Shown: positions 1-9,474 of the stretch, piece by piece
How the letters are laid out: every line of letters starts with the position of its first letter
How positions within the stretch are numbered: the stretch's first letter is position 1
NCBI GenBank assembly: GCA_944322745.1
Contig: CALUPV010000002.1
Coordinates: 268,586 to 332,585, forward strand
Reading direction: 5' to 3'
Length of the DNA: 64,000 bases
DNA from: Candidatus Gastranaerophilales bacterium
Lineage (GTDB): Bacteria > Cyanobacteriota > Vampirovibrionia > Gastranaerophilales > Gastranaerophilaceae
Notes under the pieces: model-generated
What the model was told of the DNA's origin: nothing
Seen by the model: only the letters and a program-made list of their open reading frames with translations
Databases searched by the model: none
Program-made: the position numbers and the translations under genes

Positions 1-263
1 TTTATAAAACCAGCTGTTACATTTATATCAAAGTTTGTCTTTTCTATATTATCGGCAATTATTTCTGCTATTTTTGCAGGTGGAAGTTTTGCATACTTTG
101 AAAGTGATGAGACATTAACTGCAAAATCACCAAACTGAATATTTTTTGGAACTTCTGATTGCAAAGAAAATTCATCATCTTGTCCCATTTGTCCAAGACT
201 TTTATTCTTAACCAGCTCTCTAATTGAAGCGTTAACTTTTTCCAAAAAATATTCTTTTAACAT
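1..263 (-). CDS. argS: Arginyl-tRNA synthetase, N-terminal part (runs off the window)
   Basis: The protein should charge tRNA-Arg in the cytoplasm. Only about the first 87 residues lie here; the rest is beyond the left edge. What is visible matches the N-terminal additional domain of ArgS: a helical start, then PKNIQFGDFAVN (the family pattern P.N.EFGDFATN), then PPAKIAEIIADN, and finally VTAGFI just where the family reads V.GPGFIN before the catalytic domain. The ATG at 263 is the first in frame. The catalytic HIGH motif is not in view. It lies last in a run of minus-strand genes after two tiny genes. Confidence 0.85.
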   Translation of the reverse strand, partial: MLKEYFLEKVNASIRELVKNKSLGQMGQDDEFSLQSEVPKNIQFGDFAVNVSSLSKYAKLPPAKIAEIIADNIEKTNFDINVTAGFI

Positions 264-343
264 AATTTTGCTTTCTTAATGTCTGTACATTTATAAACTA
301 TAGCAAAAAAATGCAAAAGAAATAGAATTTTATAATAAAATAT

Positions 344-487
344 TTATTCTTCTTTTTTATCTTTTAATTTTTTTTTAATACATAGGTCATAAATATCTAT
401 ACTGTTATTAAACTTATCTAAACTTCTTAAAAGTTTTCTAAGCTTTTTAATTGTACCGTCACTTGATAATGTAGTTTTAGTTTCCAT
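344..487 (-). CDS. Small 47-residue protein, paralog of the one at 607-753
   Basis: I do not recognise a family. The ORF begins with ATG preceded by a good ribosome-binding site (GAGGA, four bases before the start) and encodes a highly charged, probably helical peptide ending in a Lys/Glu tail. Its core (KKLRKLLRSLDKFNNSIDIY) resembles the next small protein upstream (IKKLLDNIDNIDNISSTVDIY), so the two look like a duplicated pair. Both sit on the minus strand between the SpoU methyltransferase gene and argS. Function unknown; the RBS and the paralogy are what support it as a gene. Confidence 0.55.
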   Translation of the reverse strand: METKTTLSSDGTIKKLRKLLRSLDKFNNSIDIYDLCIKKKLKDKKEE

Positions 488-606
488 ATGTCCTCGAAAT
501 AAATAGAAAAAGCATGCAAAAATAAAATACTTACCTTTTAGTATGTTATTCCACTTTTTATTTATAAATAAACTACATTACTTTACATTATTAATTTATA
601 TTTTAG

Positions 607-753
607 TTATACGGCAGCAAGTGTGAGTTGCTCGTCAATAATAACTTTGTAAATATCAACAGTTGAACTGATATTATCAATATTATCAATATTATCAAGA
701 AGTTTTTTTATTTCTATGTCGAAATTCTGTGAGTTTAATAATTCATTACCCAT
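607..753 (-). CDS. Small 48-residue protein, paralog of the one at 344-487
   Basis: Unrecognised small protein starting at an ATG with a GGAGAAG ribosome-binding site about seven bases upstream. It has a Leu/Ile/Asp/Asn-rich, probably helical centre including a short internal repeat (IDN IDN IS), then VDIYKVI. The same LL..(L/I)D......DIY pattern occurs in the 47-residue protein downstream. There is no signal peptide or membrane segment. It sits 97 bases downstream of the methyltransferase gene and may be co-transcribed with it. It could be a small regulatory or structural protein; nothing in the sequence says which. Confidence 0.55.
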   Translation of the reverse strand: MGNELLNSQNFDIEIKKLLDNIDNIDNISSTVDIYKVIIDEQLTLAAV

Positions 754-850
754 TATTTTTCTTCTCCAAAAACTAACTTATTTGTTATCGACAAAAAAAA
801 ATAAAACTTTAATATTTTATAAAAGAGTTTACATATTATTACAATTGATT

Positions 851-1597
851 TTATAATTTAAAAAGTTCATACATTATAATTGAGGCACATACTGATAAAT
901 TCAGTGATTCTACATTATTTTTCATCTTTAGTATTATATTTTTGTCAGCAATTTTGATAAGTTCGGATGATAAACCATTAGCTTCAGAACCAAACATAAT
1001 AATGTATTTTTTTAGATTTTTGCATTCTTCAATAGAATTTGTATTCTTTTCATATAATGCTGTTGAAATTTTCTCGAAATCTTTGAAATTGCTTTTGATT
1101 TCTTCTGTATCTTTTAGTTCTATTATAGGAATTCTAAAAAAATTACCTGCTGTTGAACGTATTACTTTGGGTGAATACATATCAACACAATTTTTATATA
1201 ATATTATTCCATCTATGCCGAAAGCTGATGCACTTCTTATAATTGTTCCTAAGTTACCAGGGTCACTTATTGAATCTAAAAGTATCAATTTATTTTTTTT
1301 TATAAAATCGTTTATTTTATATTCTTTTTTCTTTGCAACTGCAAGAATTTCACAAGTCGAACTTGTTGTAGAAATTTTTTTCATTATTGATTCATCAATA
1401 ATTTTTACAGTATATTTTTCTGTTTCAAAATCTTTTAGCGCATATATTTCTTCTATATCAATATTATTTTCTATTAATTCTTCAATAGCTTTAATACCTT
1501 CAACAATAAAAAGACCAAATTCATCTCTATATTTTTTTTGATGAAGTTTTACAATTTCTTTTATTTTATTTTTTGGAATGGCATTTATAGAAGACAT
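851..1597 (-). CDS. SpoU/TrmH-family RNA 2'-O-ribose methyltransferase
   Basis: Transfers methyl from S-adenosylmethionine to a 2'-hydroxyl of rRNA or tRNA. About 248 residues. An N-terminal substrate-binding domain (KLHQKKYRDEFGLFIVEG, typical of the TrmH/RlmB type) is followed by a trefoil-knot SPOUT domain with the three signature motifs: LDSISDPGNLGTIIRSA, IMFGSEANGLS, and LNLSVCASIIMYELF at the C terminus. The reading frame overlaps the end of the aminopeptidase gene. An ATG at 1612 is also possible, but the ATG at 1597 gives the family-like N terminus (MSSINAIPKNK). The exact RNA target cannot be told from sequence. Confidence 0.88.
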   Translation of the reverse strand: MSSINAIPKNKIKEIVKLHQKKYRDEFGLFIVEGIKAIEELIENNIDIEEIYALKDFETEKYTVKIIDESIMKKISTTSSTCEILAVAKKKEYKINDFIKKNKLILLDSISDPGNLGTIIRSASAFGIDGIILYKNCVDMYSPKVIRSTAGNFFRIPIIELKDTEEIKSNFKDFEKISTALYEKNTNSIEECKNLKKYIIMFGSEANGLSSELIKIADKNIILKMKNNVESLNLSVCASIIMYELFKL

Positions 1598-3240
1598 GCA
1601 TTTGCCTGCCATTTCATATAGTAATATTTTTCATAATCGTTCATTGAAGAAAAATCAACTAGTTTAATCTCAAATGGAAAATGTGAAAAAGAATTCATTG
1701 TAATTTTATCTTCTTCATATTTCGCATATACTGTATTTTCTAACCTTATGCCTCCCCAACCTTCTTTGTATACACCTGGCTCTATTGAAAATACAGTATT
1801 TTCTATTATCTTGGTTTTTGCAGCATCAGATGATGAAACTCTCGGAGGTATTTCGTGTACACCGATTCCTACACCATGCCCGGTTCCGTGTGCAAATGCA
1901 TAATCTTCTGTTATTGATTTTTCTATTGTTTCTCTTGCTATTTTATCTATATTATAATAAGCGGACTTTTTATTGTATTTATTATAACAAGCGTTTAAAA
2001 AGGCTTTAAGAACTGCAGTATATGCTGCTTTTTGTTCTGAATTTGGCGTACCTTTTATAAAAGTTCTTGTTGTATCTGTCGCAAGACCACCTTCATAGTA
2101 TCCGCCATAATCTATTAACAATAAGTCACCATCATTAACCATTTTTTCTTTTGATGGTGTTGAGTAGTGGATTATAGATGTGTTTGATCCCGCTGCTACT
2201 ATTGGTTTAAAACTTAGCGATAATGCTCCATTTTCTTTCATTGATTTTATAAGTGCTTCATAATAGTCATATTCAGAGTATATTTCTTCTGAATTTAACA
2301 TATCACATACAATTTTTAATGCTTTATCTGCTCTTTCAAAACAGTGTTTCAAATGGGCAATTTCATTTTCATTTTTTACGGTTTTATATAATTTGAAATA
2401 GCTTGGCAATATTTTATTTGATTGGTTTAGCAATTTATAATCATAAATTGTTAATTGTTCTTCATCTATAAATAATTCTGTTTTTTCTAAATTTTTTAGT
2501 ACTGCTTCATATTCAGATAAAGTCTTTACTTCAAAATATTCCCCAATATATGGGAGTGTGCAGTTTGTAAAAATAATTGCTTTATTTTCATTTATGATTG
2601 CTTTCGCTGGGAATATTGCACTGTATTCAAAATCATATGAACGTAAATTTGTTAGATAAGCAATATCTTCAAGTGATGTTACTAAAATATTAAAATTACT
2701 ACCTAAATATTCTTTTATTTTTGTATATTTCTCATCCGGAGTTATACCTGCAATTTCTGTATCAATTTTGAAAATATTGTAGTTTGTTTCTTTTATTGAG
2801 TCTTTTTTATATTCCATTACAGGATCATTATTTAACAGTTTGATTGTTGAATTTTTTTGTTGCAGTTTTTTTGTTAAATTATCAAAGAATTTTTTTGATG
2901 TTTTTGTAGAAATAATACCTAATTTGAAGTATGAAGGAACAATTTCAGTTAATGCATTTAAAAATGACTGTGAAAGAGGCATTTTTACGACCTCTATATA
3001 TTCGTGATTAACTTGATTGTCTGCTTGTTCATGATATCTTGTATCGACAAATAAATATATCTTATCTTGTGTAAATAAAACATCGCCGGTTGAACCTGTA
3101 AATTCTGTAAGATGATATCTTGAATTCAATTCTAATAAATTATACTCAACAAGAAATTCATTTGTCGAGTTAACAACTAATCCGTCGATATCATTTTTTG
3201 ACAGGAAATTTTTTAAATATTCTATTAATTTTATATCCAT
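1585..3240 (-). CDS. pepP: Xaa-Pro aminopeptidase (M24 family, three-domain aminopeptidase P)
   Basis: Metallopeptidase that removes N-terminal residues preceding proline, in the cytoplasm. At 551 residues it matches the three-domain aminopeptidase P type, with two creatinase-like N-terminal domains and a C-terminal pita-bread catalytic domain. Metal ligands are visible in order: LLIDYGGYYEGGLATDTTRTF (two Asp), AHGTGHGVGIGVHE (His), FSIEPGVY (Glu) and WGGIRLENTVY (Glu). The start overlaps the stop of ppiC by one base (TAATG), so translation is probably coupled. The 3' end overlaps the methyltransferase gene. The symbol is by family; the ortholog may be named otherwise. Confidence 0.9.
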   Translation of the reverse strand: MDIKLIEYLKNFLSKNDIDGLVVNSTNEFLVEYNLLELNSRYHLTEFTGSTGDVLFTQDKIYLFVDTRYHEQADNQVNHEYIEVVKMPLSQSFLNALTEIVPSYFKLGIISTKTSKKFFDNLTKKLQQKNSTIKLLNNDPVMEYKKDSIKETNYNIFKIDTEIAGITPDEKYTKIKEYLGSNFNILVTSLEDIAYLTNLRSYDFEYSAIFPAKAIINENKAIIFTNCTLPYIGEYFEVKTLSEYEAVLKNLEKTELFIDEEQLTIYDYKLLNQSNKILPSYFKLYKTVKNENEIAHLKHCFERADKALKIVCDMLNSEEIYSEYDYYEALIKSMKENGALSLSFKPIVAAGSNTSIIHYSTPSKEKMVNDGDLLLIDYGGYYEGGLATDTTRTFIKGTPNSEQKAAYTAVLKAFLNACYNKYNKKSAYYNIDKIARETIEKSITEDYAFAHGTGHGVGIGVHEIPPRVSSSDAAKTKIIENTVFSIEPGVYKEGWGGIRLENTVYAKYEEDKITMNSFSHFPFEIKLVDFSSMNDYEKYYYMKWQANACLL

Positions 3241-3524
3241 TAGTCTTTTTTATCTGTTAAGTATATTAAGTGATAACCGAATTGAGTTTTAATTGGGTTT
3301 GAAACATCGCCTACATTCATAGAAAAAGCCGCTTCTTCAAATTCTTTAACCATCTGACCTTTTGTAAAATATCCCAAGTCTCCGCCATTTTGACCAGAGG
3401 GACATAACGAAACTTCTTTGGCTACTTGTGCAAAATCTTTCCCATTATCAATTTCTTCTTTAATTTTTAATGCTTCTTCTTCTGTTTTGACGAGTAAGTG
3501 ACTCGCTTTTACAAATGTTGTCAT
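3240..3524 (-). CDS. ppiC: Parvulin-type peptidyl-prolyl cis-trans isomerase, single domain
   Basis: Catalyses proline cis-trans isomerisation. At 94 residues it is essentially one rotamase domain, as in E. coli PpiC. It reads VKASHLLVK at the start, then GKDFAQVAKEVSLCPSGQNGGDLGYF, MVKEFEEAAF and TQFGYHLIYL, all parvulin hallmarks including both active-site His positions. There is no signal peptide, so it should act in the cytoplasm. First gene of the minus-strand run; an AGGAGA motif lies upstream of the ATG. It shares one base with the aminopeptidase P gene, so prolyl isomerase and prolyl peptidase are made together. Confidence 0.93.
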   Translation of the reverse strand: MTTFVKASHLLVKTEEEALKIKEEIDNGKDFAQVAKEVSLCPSGQNGGDLGYFTKGQMVKEFEEAAFSMNVGDVSNPIKTQFGYHLIYLTDKKD

Positions 3525-3617
3525 ATTATCTCCTATCTTAAAATTTAATTTTTATAAATTTTACTATTTTTATGAAGTATAACATGTACTTATTTTTTCA
3601 GCAAAAAAAATATTTAT

Positions 3618-4541
3618 GTGAATTATATAGTTATGAATGTAACACAATTAATATCTGCCATTTCTTCTGCAAAGTGTTTGAGAAAAAACCTGTCTTCTCA
3701 GATAAATCCGAATATTAGTATTCCAAATTCGCCAAATGATAGTTTTGAGATGAGTCTTTCTGCAAAACGCAATTTGCAGGCAAAAAAAATATTATCTCGT
3801 ACAAAAAAGTTTGATATAGATTCATATAATTTCCTTTCCAAGTCCGAAAGGACAGTTTTAATGGCTACAAGCCTGCATGTACAAGATGCGGCAAAGCAAT
3901 CAGTTAAAATGGGACTTGCTGTAAAAAAACATTTGGATGAAAGATTTGGTGATGGTAATTATGTTTTTGTTAGTATAGGGACTTCACCTGCAGGTATTGG
4001 ACGTGTTCTCGAATTTATGGGAGTAGAGACAAAATATATACCTATATCTGGTCTTAGTTTCTGTTCTCAAAATGATTATTATAAAAAGTTTGTTCCTCTA
4101 TTCCCAAAGTATATTGACTTTCTTGATAATCAAGGAATTTCAAAAGAAAAGATAGAAGCTTCAGGAAAGACATATTTATTTTTTGATTATACCCGTTCAG
4201 GCAGGTCATTAAAATTATTTCAAAAAATTATGCGTGAATATTTTGGTATAGATTGCAAAAATATAAAATATAAAAGTTTTGATTATGAGTGTTATTCTGC
4301 TTCTGCAAAAAAAATTGATCCTGAAAAATATGCAGTTGATTATATAGATTTTTATGTTAATAAGGAACACATTGCAGAATTTGCTGGAGTTGATCATCTT
4401 CCGTTATGGGAATTGGATAAGATTGAACGTTGCAAAACTTTTGAATCGGAAAACTCTAAAAGATTTAATTTCTTGATTATTGATATGTTGAAAAGAAAAA
4501 AGTTATTAAAATATAATCCGAAAAATAAAAACACTTTATAG
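3618..4541 (+). CDS. Unknown protein with phosphoribosyltransferase-like motif
   Basis: Not confidently recognised. About 307 residues from a GTG at 3618, or 302 from the ATG at 3633, which I find equally likely; neither has a clear ribosome-binding site. The first 60 residues are polar and probably disordered (Asn/Pro/Ser-rich). The middle contains YVFVSIGTSPAGIG followed about 75 residues on by YLFFDYTRSGRSL, which resembles the hydrophobic-D-[DY]-x-x-[ST]-G-x-[ST] PRPP-binding loop of type I phosphoribosyltransferases. That is a pattern match by eye, not a family assignment. No membrane segments. It is followed by a membrane protein gene 50 bases downstream. Confidence 0.6.
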   Translation: MNYIVMNVTQLISAISSAKCLRKNLSSQINPNISIPNSPNDSFEMSLSAKRNLQAKKILSRTKKFDIDSYNFLSKSERTVLMATSLHVQDAAKQSVKMGLAVKKHLDERFGDGNYVFVSIGTSPAGIGRVLEFMGVETKYIPISGLSFCSQNDYYKKFVPLFPKYIDFLDNQGISKEKIEASGKTYLFFDYTRSGRSLKLFQKIMREYFGIDCKNIKYKSFDYECYSASAKKIDPEKYAVDYIDFYVNKEHIAEFAGVDHLPLWELDKIERCKTFESENSKRFNFLIIDMLKRKKLLKYNPKNKNTL

Positions 4542-4592
4542 TATTATACTATAATAATCGAATGCTATGGTTAAACGTAAACAGGTATTTTT

Positions 4593-6197
4593 ATGTCGAA
4601 GTCTGTAAATTATATCTTTTTTTCTTTATTAGTAATTTTTTGCCTCGTTTTTACATTCCTATACTTAAAAAATGAAAGTCCGATATATGCTTGTGATTTG
4701 TTTGATCAAAATCTCTTTTATTATGATTTCGGTAATTTGCTTTTAAATAATCCACAAGAATTTTTTAAAGAATTTTTTTATTCAATATATTCCTTAAACA
4801 GAAATCCATTTCTAAATGTATTCTTATTACCTTTCTTTTTTATTTTTAGAGAAAGCAGATTTGGTTATATTTTGGCTGTTGAGATTATGTTTATGCTTCC
4901 AGCTATGTATTTGATTTTGAACTTGGTAAAAAAGTACTTTATATATGAATCTTTAGTTAGTAGTAAATTATATATGTTTTTATTATATTCATCTATTTTC
5001 CTTTTTCCTATGATATGGGTGTCTGTTTTATCAGGGATACCTGATATCTGCGGTATTGTTTTTATTTTATTTTCTTTTCATTTGTATTTTTTATATAAAT
5101 TTGATAATAAGATTTCATTTAAAGTTATTATTCTATTGGCAATTTTATTATATTTATCTTTTTTGGTAAGAAGGTGGTATTCCGTTGTAATTTTAAGTTT
5201 TCTTTTGTCTATATTTATTGAAAATGTAATTAATTCAATTATTAATTTTGATAATATTAAATCTTTTTTGAAAAAGAATTTAATGACTATATTGAATATA
5301 TTAATAATTTCAATGATAGTTACAGTCTTGGCTTGTATTTTTCAAAGGGATTATGTATGTTCAATATTTAGTAAAGAAATAGCTGAGCGAGCTGTGTATT
5401 CTTTAAATTATAACCAAATTCCTTTTTTGACATATCAAAGTTTGGGATATTTTTGCATTATCTTTTCTGTTTTGGGTATTATTTTTAATATAAAAAATTC
5501 AAAAGCAAGGTTTATTATATTTAATTTAGGAATATATGTTTTTTTATTTCTTGTTGTTATGAATAATCAGTTATTATGGATTAATCATTATTTATATATT
5601 GCATTTTGTACTGTAATATTTTATATTTTGGGGTTATCATTTATTTTAAAGATTATTCCCAACAGTATTATAAGAAATATAGTAATTGTTCTTTTTATAA
5701 TTTTTAATTTTGTAAATTTTCTTACATTTTATTCATTTGAAAAACCTCGTTTTCTGGAAAAAATATTGCCTACAAATCAATATTATCCTGTTAAGAATCC
5801 AAATTTTGAAAAAATTTCAAAGTTATTAAAGTATTTTGAATTTCAATATTCAAAAAATAAAGATATAAAAGTTGTACAATACGGATTAAATAAATCATCC
5901 GGATATTATCAATTTAGGAGTATTTCACCCAAAAGCGATTTTGCCAGAAATAATGTACTTCCTGAAATTGTTTTTGATTCAGATATAACATACTTAAATC
6001 AAGATACAGATTATATTATTTTATTATCCCCTTTAGGTCTTTTCTCTGATAAAAAGTATAGTACAAAACTTATTGAATTATCTAATCAGCTTTTGAATAA
6101 TTACGGTATCGGAAAGAATTATGAGTTAATAAAAGATATGGAGTTAGATGGGGAACAACCTGCAAATTTAAAATTGTATAAAAAAATTAAAGACTAA
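4593..6197 (+). CDS. Multi-pass membrane protein, possible GT-C-type glycosyltransferase
   Basis: 534 residues with about ten hydrophobic segments from residue 8 to about 380 and a soluble C-terminal part (about 385-534). Between the first two membrane segments is a loop with Asp residues (YACDLFDQN), the arrangement seen in GT-C glycosyltransferases such as the ArnT/PMT-like families, which use lipid-phosphate sugar donors. No family signature is clear enough to name it. It probably lies in the inner membrane. It starts at an ATG soon after the preceding unknown gene and ends 25 bases before miaB, so the three may form a unit. Confidence 0.65.
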   Translation: MSKSVNYIFFSLLVIFCLVFTFLYLKNESPIYACDLFDQNLFYYDFGNLLLNNPQEFFKEFFYSIYSLNRNPFLNVFLLPFFFIFRESRFGYILAVEIMFMLPAMYLILNLVKKYFIYESLVSSKLYMFLLYSSIFLFPMIWVSVLSGIPDICGIVFILFSFHLYFLYKFDNKISFKVIILLAILLYLSFLVRRWYSVVILSFLLSIFIENVINSIINFDNIKSFLKKNLMTILNILIISMIVTVLACIFQRDYVCSIFSKEIAERAVYSLNYNQIPFLTYQSLGYFCIIFSVLGIIFNIKNSKARFIIFNLGIYVFLFLVVMNNQLLWINHYLYIAFCTVIFYILGLSFILKIIPNSIIRNIVIVLFIIFNFVNFLTFYSFEKPRFLEKILPTNQYYPVKNPNFEKISKLLKYFEFQYSKNKDIKVVQYGLNKSSGYYQFRSISPKSDFARNNVLPEIVFDSDITYLNQDTDYIILLSPLGLFSDKKYSTKLIELSNQLLNNYGIGKNYELIKDMELDGEQPANLKLYKKIKD

Positions 6198-6222
6198 CTC
6201 TTTTTTATGTATAATTGTTTCT

Positions 6223-7545
6223 ATGAAGAAATTATATATAGAAACTCTGGGTTGCCAGATGAATAAGTCAGACAGTGAAAGAATAGCGGGAATTCTTTCT
6301 CATTTTGACTATGTTGAAACGGATGTTGAAAAAGAAGCTGATTTATTAATCATAAATACATGCAGTATTCGTCAATTGTCAGCTGATAAAGCATATAGTA
6401 AATTAGGAGTTTGGGGGAAATGGAAAAAATCTCGTCCTGAATTAAAAATTGCTATTTGTGGATGTGTTGCACAGCAAGATAAAGAAAAAGTTAGAGTTAG
6501 GGCTCCTTATGTTGACTTGGTTTTTGGCACGCATAATATTTACCAATTACCTGAATTAATAAAAAAAATTGAAAATAATGAGAAAGTTTGTGCTATAACC
6601 AATAATCCGGTTGTATGTAATCAAAATGATTTTAAGATATTAAGAAAAAAAGATTCTGTTAATGCATGGATACCAATAATTGAAGGCTGCAATAATTTCT
6701 GCACATATTGTGTTGTACCTTTTACAAGAGGCAGAGAAAGAAGCAGATATCCTGAAGAAATAATACAAGAAGCTAAAAATATTATAAAAGAAGGTTTTAA
6801 AGAAATTACTCTTTTAGGTCAAAATGTTGATAGTTACGGAAAAGATTTAAAGGATAAAAACATTACTCTAGCTAATCTTTTGCGCGATTTAAATAAATTA
6901 GATGGTGAATTTCGCATTCGTTTTGTTACTTCATATCCTTCAGATATTACTGATGACTTGATTGATTCAGTTAGTGAATGCAACAAGGTTTGTAAGTATT
7001 TTCATATTCCTATGCAATCAGGGAATTCTCGTATACTTGCTGAAATGAACAGACATTATTCAAAAGAGCAATATTATGAGATTGTTTCTAAAATAAGGAA
7101 GCGTTTCCCTAATGTAGCTATAACAAGTGATTTTATAGCTGGTTTTCCTAGTGAAACAGAAGAAGAGTTTCAAGATACTTTAAATGCAATTGATGAATTA
7201 GAGCTTGATTATTCAAATACTGCGGCATATTCTCCGAGAATATTTACTAAAGCTGGAAAAATGGTTGATAAGTTTATTTCTGAAGACGTTAAGTATGAAA
7301 GATTAGAAAGACTTAATGAAAAAAATCGTGAAGTTTGTTTAAAATCAAACGAAAAGTTTGTTGGAAAAGTACTTAATGTTTTAGTTGAAGGTAAAACTGA
7401 AAAAGAGGGAATTGTTGTTTTAAACTCAAGAGCAGGTAATAACAAAATTGTACATTTTGTTGATGATACAAAAAATATTGGTGATTTTGTTAATGTTAAA
7501 ATTACAAAAGCCCAGACTTGGTGTTTATATGGGGAGTCTGTTTAA
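6223..7545 (+). CDS. miaB: tRNA-2-methylthio-N6-dimethylallyladenosine synthase
   Basis: Radical SAM methylthiotransferase that modifies i6A37 of tRNAs reading UNN codons. At 440 residues it is of normal length. The N-terminal UPF0004 domain carries its three cluster cysteines (C11 in ETLGCQMNKSDSE, C47 in NTCSIR, C81 in GCVAQ). The radical SAM motif CNNFCTYC is at 156-163, followed by VPFTRGRERSR, and a TRAM domain occupies the last 65 residues. ETLGCQMN and CSIR favour MiaB over MtaB or RimO. It starts 25 bases after the membrane-protein gene. Confidence 0.95.
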   Translation: MKKLYIETLGCQMNKSDSERIAGILSHFDYVETDVEKEADLLIINTCSIRQLSADKAYSKLGVWGKWKKSRPELKIAICGCVAQQDKEKVRVRAPYVDLVFGTHNIYQLPELIKKIENNEKVCAITNNPVVCNQNDFKILRKKDSVNAWIPIIEGCNNFCTYCVVPFTRGRERSRYPEEIIQEAKNIIKEGFKEITLLGQNVDSYGKDLKDKNITLANLLRDLNKLDGEFRIRFVTSYPSDITDDLIDSVSECNKVCKYFHIPMQSGNSRILAEMNRHYSKEQYYEIVSKIRKRFPNVAITSDFIAGFPSETEEEFQDTLNAIDELELDYSNTAAYSPRIFTKAGKMVDKFISEDVKYERLERLNEKNREVCLKSNEKFVGKVLNVLVEGKTEKEGIVVLNSRAGNNKIVHFVDDTKNIGDFVNVKITKAQTWCLYGESV

Positions 7546-7623
7546 TTAATTTTTTATATTAGCACTATATATTCTACTTGTGTTTAGTTTATTATTTCTG
7601 GCATGTTGTGTTAATCTTTAGTT

Positions 7624-9474
7624 ATGAAAAATTTCAGAAAAATAATTCTTATTTTAGTATTTGTTCTAATTATCATGGTATCTTGTTTTAGAGTTGACAA
7701 TGGTAGGCAAAATATTAGTTCCAAAGTTGATAATAATATAAAAAGTGTTTATGTAAAAAAGCTGTATAAGCCATATAGTACAGAATTTTATGATGGAGTA
7801 GATTATAAAATGTCAAGGTCACCTGTTGGAAAATATGGAGGACAAATAGTTTCTTCAACAATTGGAGAAGGTCCAAAAACATTTAATCCTTGGGTGTCAA
7901 AAGATGCTACTTCTTCTCAAATTGGGGATTTATTATATGATTCTTTGTTTACAACTGACCCGGATACTGGTGATGTTATTCCAAATCTAGCAAAGAAAAT
8001 GACAGTTTCGGACGATTTAAAAACATATACAATTAAATTACGTAGAGGCGCAAAATGGACAGATGGTAATGAAATAACTGCGGATGATGTTGTCTTTACT
8101 TGGAATGAAATTATTTTGGCAGGGTTTGGTAATACTTCATTAAGGGACTCGGTTCTTATTGATGGTGAATATCCGAAAGTAAGGAAGATAGATAAATATA
8201 CGGTAGAATTTACAATAAAGAAACCTTTTGCTCCATTTCAAAGATTTGTTGGTACTTCTATAGCACCGGCTCATATATTCAGACCTGTGATAAGAAAAGG
8301 TAAAAGATATTTTGATTCATTTTTAGGTACGACTACTAATCCTAAAGATATTGTTTCTTCCGGAGCTTTCATGTTGGAAGAGTATGTTCCTGCTCAACGA
8401 GTTGTGTTAAAAAGAAATCCTAATTACTATTCTATGGATGAAAATCACAATAAACTTCCATATATAGATAAGTATGTAATTTTAATTGTTGGTGATCTGA
8501 ATAATGAGTTATTAAAATTTGAATCGGGTGAGCTTGATGTTATTTCTGTTAGAGGCAAAGATTTGCCCAGATTTAAAGAAAAAGAAAAAAAATCTGATTT
8601 TAAAATTTATAATCTTGGTCCAAATACCGGAACTATGTTTATTACTTTTAATTTGAATACTAGAAAAAATAAAAACGGAAAACCATATGTAAATCCAATG
8701 AAGCAGAAATGGTTTAATGATTTAAATTTTAGAACAGCTATAGATTATGCAATTGACAGAAATTCAATGGTATATAATGTTGCAAATGGTGTTGCACAAC
8801 CTTTATTTACGGCAGAATCACTTTCTTCAATTTTCTTAAATGAAAATATTGCCTCAGGTCATGAAAGAGATATTGAATATGCAAAATCTCTTTTAGCAAA
8901 ATCAGGTTTTTATTGGGATAATAAAGGTTATTTGCATGATAAAGATGGTAATGAAGTTGAATTTAATTTATATACAAACGCAGGGCAAACTGAGCGTGAG
9001 GCTTGCGGGGTCATGGTTAAAGAAGATTTAAGAGATTTAGGAATAAAAGTTAACTTTAAACCTATTGAATTTAATTCACTTGTAAGTAAGATAATGACTA
9101 CATCTGATTGGGAAGTTATTCTTATGGGGTTAACAGGAAGCCCATTAGAACCTCATAGCGGAAAGAATGTTTGGTATTCAAAAGGGCATCTCCATTTGTT
9201 CAATATGCGTTTTAATGACGACAAAAACGATGTCGTATTACCTTGGGAAAAAGAACTTGATGAAATTATTGAAAAAGGTGCTTTGGAACTTGATTTTTCT
9301 AAAAGAAAAGCAATTTATGATAAATATCAACAAATAATATATGATCAAAGACCTATTATATATTTATATTCCCCTCTAACTATAATGGCTATTAGAAATA
9401 AGATAAAAAACCTTCATCCAACGGCATTGGGAGGGGCTTTTCATAATCTTGATGAAGTATATATTGATCAATAA
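7624..9474 (+). CDS. Peptide/oligopeptide ABC transporter substrate-binding lipoprotein
   Basis: Extracytoplasmic family 5 solute-binding protein (OppA/DppA type), 616 residues. A hydrophobic signal (residues 7-21) ends in a lipobox-like IIMVSC, so Cys22 is the probable lipidated residue. The body shows the family signatures: EGPKTFNPW, LYDSLFTTDPDTGDVIPNLA, YTIKLRRGAKWTDG, ITADDVVFTW, and later NFRTAIDYAIDRN. No permease or ATPase gene is nearby, so it is an orphan binding protein or works with a transporter encoded elsewhere. The ligand cannot be told. No strong ribosome-binding site is visible before the ATG. Confidence 0.88.
   Translation: MKNFRKIILILVFVLIIMVSCFRVDNGRQNISSKVDNNIKSVYVKKLYKPYSTEFYDGVDYKMSRSPVGKYGGQIVSSTIGEGPKTFNPWVSKDATSSQIGDLLYDSLFTTDPDTGDVIPNLAKKMTVSDDLKTYTIKLRRGAKWTDGNEITADDVVFTWNEIILAGFGNTSLRDSVLIDGEYPKVRKIDKYTVEFTIKKPFAPFQRFVGTSIAPAHIFRPVIRKGKRYFDSFLGTTTNPKDIVSSGAFMLEEYVPAQRVVLKRNPNYYSMDENHNKLPYIDKYVILIVGDLNNELLKFESGELDVISVRGKDLPRFKEKEKKSDFKIYNLGPNTGTMFITFNLNTRKNKNGKPYVNPMKQKWFNDLNFRTAIDYAIDRNSMVYNVANGVAQPLFTAESLSSIFLNENIASGHERDIEYAKSLLAKSGFYWDNKGYLHDKDGNEVEFNLYTNAGQTEREACGVMVKEDLRDLGIKVNFKPIEFNSLVSKIMTTSDWEVILMGLTGSPLEPHSGKNVWYSKGHLHLFNMRFNDDKNDVVLPWEKELDEIIEKGALELDFSKRKAIYDKYQQIIYDQRPIIYLYSPLTIMAIRNKIKNLHPTALGGAFHNLDEVYIDQ

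Noticed and set aside
942..1541. 199-codon open frame on the plus strand
   Set aside because: Lies entirely opposite the SpoU methyltransferase gene; hydrophobic composition is that of reverse-complemented A+T-rich code and it has no family signature.
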